Below are positions 63,699-64,000 of a stretch of 64,000 nt of DNA, one piece after another. Numbering within the stretch: the stretch's first letter is position 1; every line of letters starts with the position of its first letter. The stretch comes from Caprimulgus europaeus. Taxonomy: Eukaryota > Chordata > Aves > Caprimulgiformes > Caprimulgidae. The notes beneath the pieces were generated by a model, which worked only from the letters and a program-made list of their open reading frames with translations, did not search any database and was not told the DNA's origin. Location of the stretch: positions 13,112,816 to 13,176,815 of the forward strand of contig OU015539.1 of assembly GCA_907165065.1 (NCBI GenBank), in the 5' to 3' direction. A program made the position numbers and the translations under genes.

Positions 63699-63960
63699 CT
63701 GCTCCTAGATTGCCAATAAAGCCTGACAAAAACTCAGGGTAACCGGCAATTCTGTTCCACGCTCTGGCGGAGAGAAGCCACGGGGGATTTGCAGCGGCAC
63801 GGATTTGACTGGAAACGCTGGCCCTGAGTTCTGGATTTGTGCTGGGCTGAGTTTGGGGAGTGCCTGCCGGGGGCGGGGGAGCACGCTGGGGAGCGGGTCC
63901 CAGCTGGGCAGGCGGCGGCAGCGCTGCCGGAGCCCCGCACACACCGACCGAGGCAGGATG
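63699..63960 (-). other. candidate exon A / first exon (minus strand), right edge unknown
   Basis: A consensus donor, GAGCAG|GTAAGG, has its last exon base at 63699. To the right the sequence becomes CpG-rich (63840-63960: GCCGGGGGCGGGGGAGCACG on the plus strand), as expected for a leftward first exon beginning in a CpG island. Overlapping minus-strand frames of 68-123 codons are present but carry no recognisable domain. I consider an untranslated first exon most likely. The right boundary is set by the window, not by evidence. Confidence 0.35.
63800..63960. promoter_or_regulatory. CpG-rich segment at right edge
   Basis: GC and CpG rise here (GGGGGCGGGGGAGCACGCTG, GGCGGCGGCAGCGCTGCCGG) and fall again in the last 40 bases. 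It is a short island or the left shoulder of a larger one outside the window. A GGGCGGGG Sp1-type box is present. Confidence 0.5.
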
Positions 63961-64000
63961 GAGGAGTGCCGCACTTTTCCTTCTCCTACCTCTAACGTTG

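Noticed and set aside
1-64000. CRISPR arrays, bacterial operons, tRNA or rRNA genes and phage or plasmid modules
   Set aside because: No regularly spaced direct repeats, no tRNA-like cloverleaf with intact boxes, and no clustered long frames. The composition is vertebrate.

Overview
The window looks like vertebrate nuclear DNA, most likely from a bird or another sauropsid. It is AT-rich, intron-free reading frames are short everywhere, and there are no bacterial-style gene clusters. It contains unmethylated-style CpG islands, homopolymers and microsatellites. The few interspersed-repeat relics I can recognise by eye are MIR-like SINE cores and palindromic MITE fossils of a kind common in reptile and bird DNA. 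I saw no Alu, B1 or L1, and no recognisable CR1 3' end, so recent repeats are very sparse. The bird or sauropsid assignment is an inference from this pattern, not a database match.

No protein-coding gene can be named. The longest open frames (54.4-55.3 kb and 58.9-59.7 kb) sit in GC-rich DNA and overlap in several frames on both strands, which is what stop-codon-poor CpG islands produce by chance. From 1 to about 54.6 kb the window reads as gene desert or a very long intron. It holds scattered GC-richer patches, old transposon fossils, simple repeats, one long near-perfect hairpin at 3985-4091 and a 38-bp alternating purine-pyrimidine tract at 29705-29742.

From about 54.6 kb to the right end the character changes. 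There is a strong CpG island (54634-55175), a second GC-rich, G-tract-rich island (59320-59530), and a third at the right edge (about 63800-63960) that may continue beyond the window. Between them lie CpG-containing but not island-grade sequences, polypurine/polypyrimidine tracts, TATA-like elements, and octamer, GATA and RUNX-like sites. Several minus-strand splice-site pairs fit small non-coding exons (63699 to about 63960, 63025-63085, 62072-62217, and a donor at 54603).

My reading is that 54.6-64 kb is the 5' end and alternative-promoter domain of a gene transcribed leftwards (minus strand), with 1-54 kb as a very long first intron or regulatory desert. A lncRNA cluster at such a promoter is the main alternative. 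A developmental regulator would fit, but I could not recognise the gene. RNA evidence or cross-species alignment would be needed to name it.
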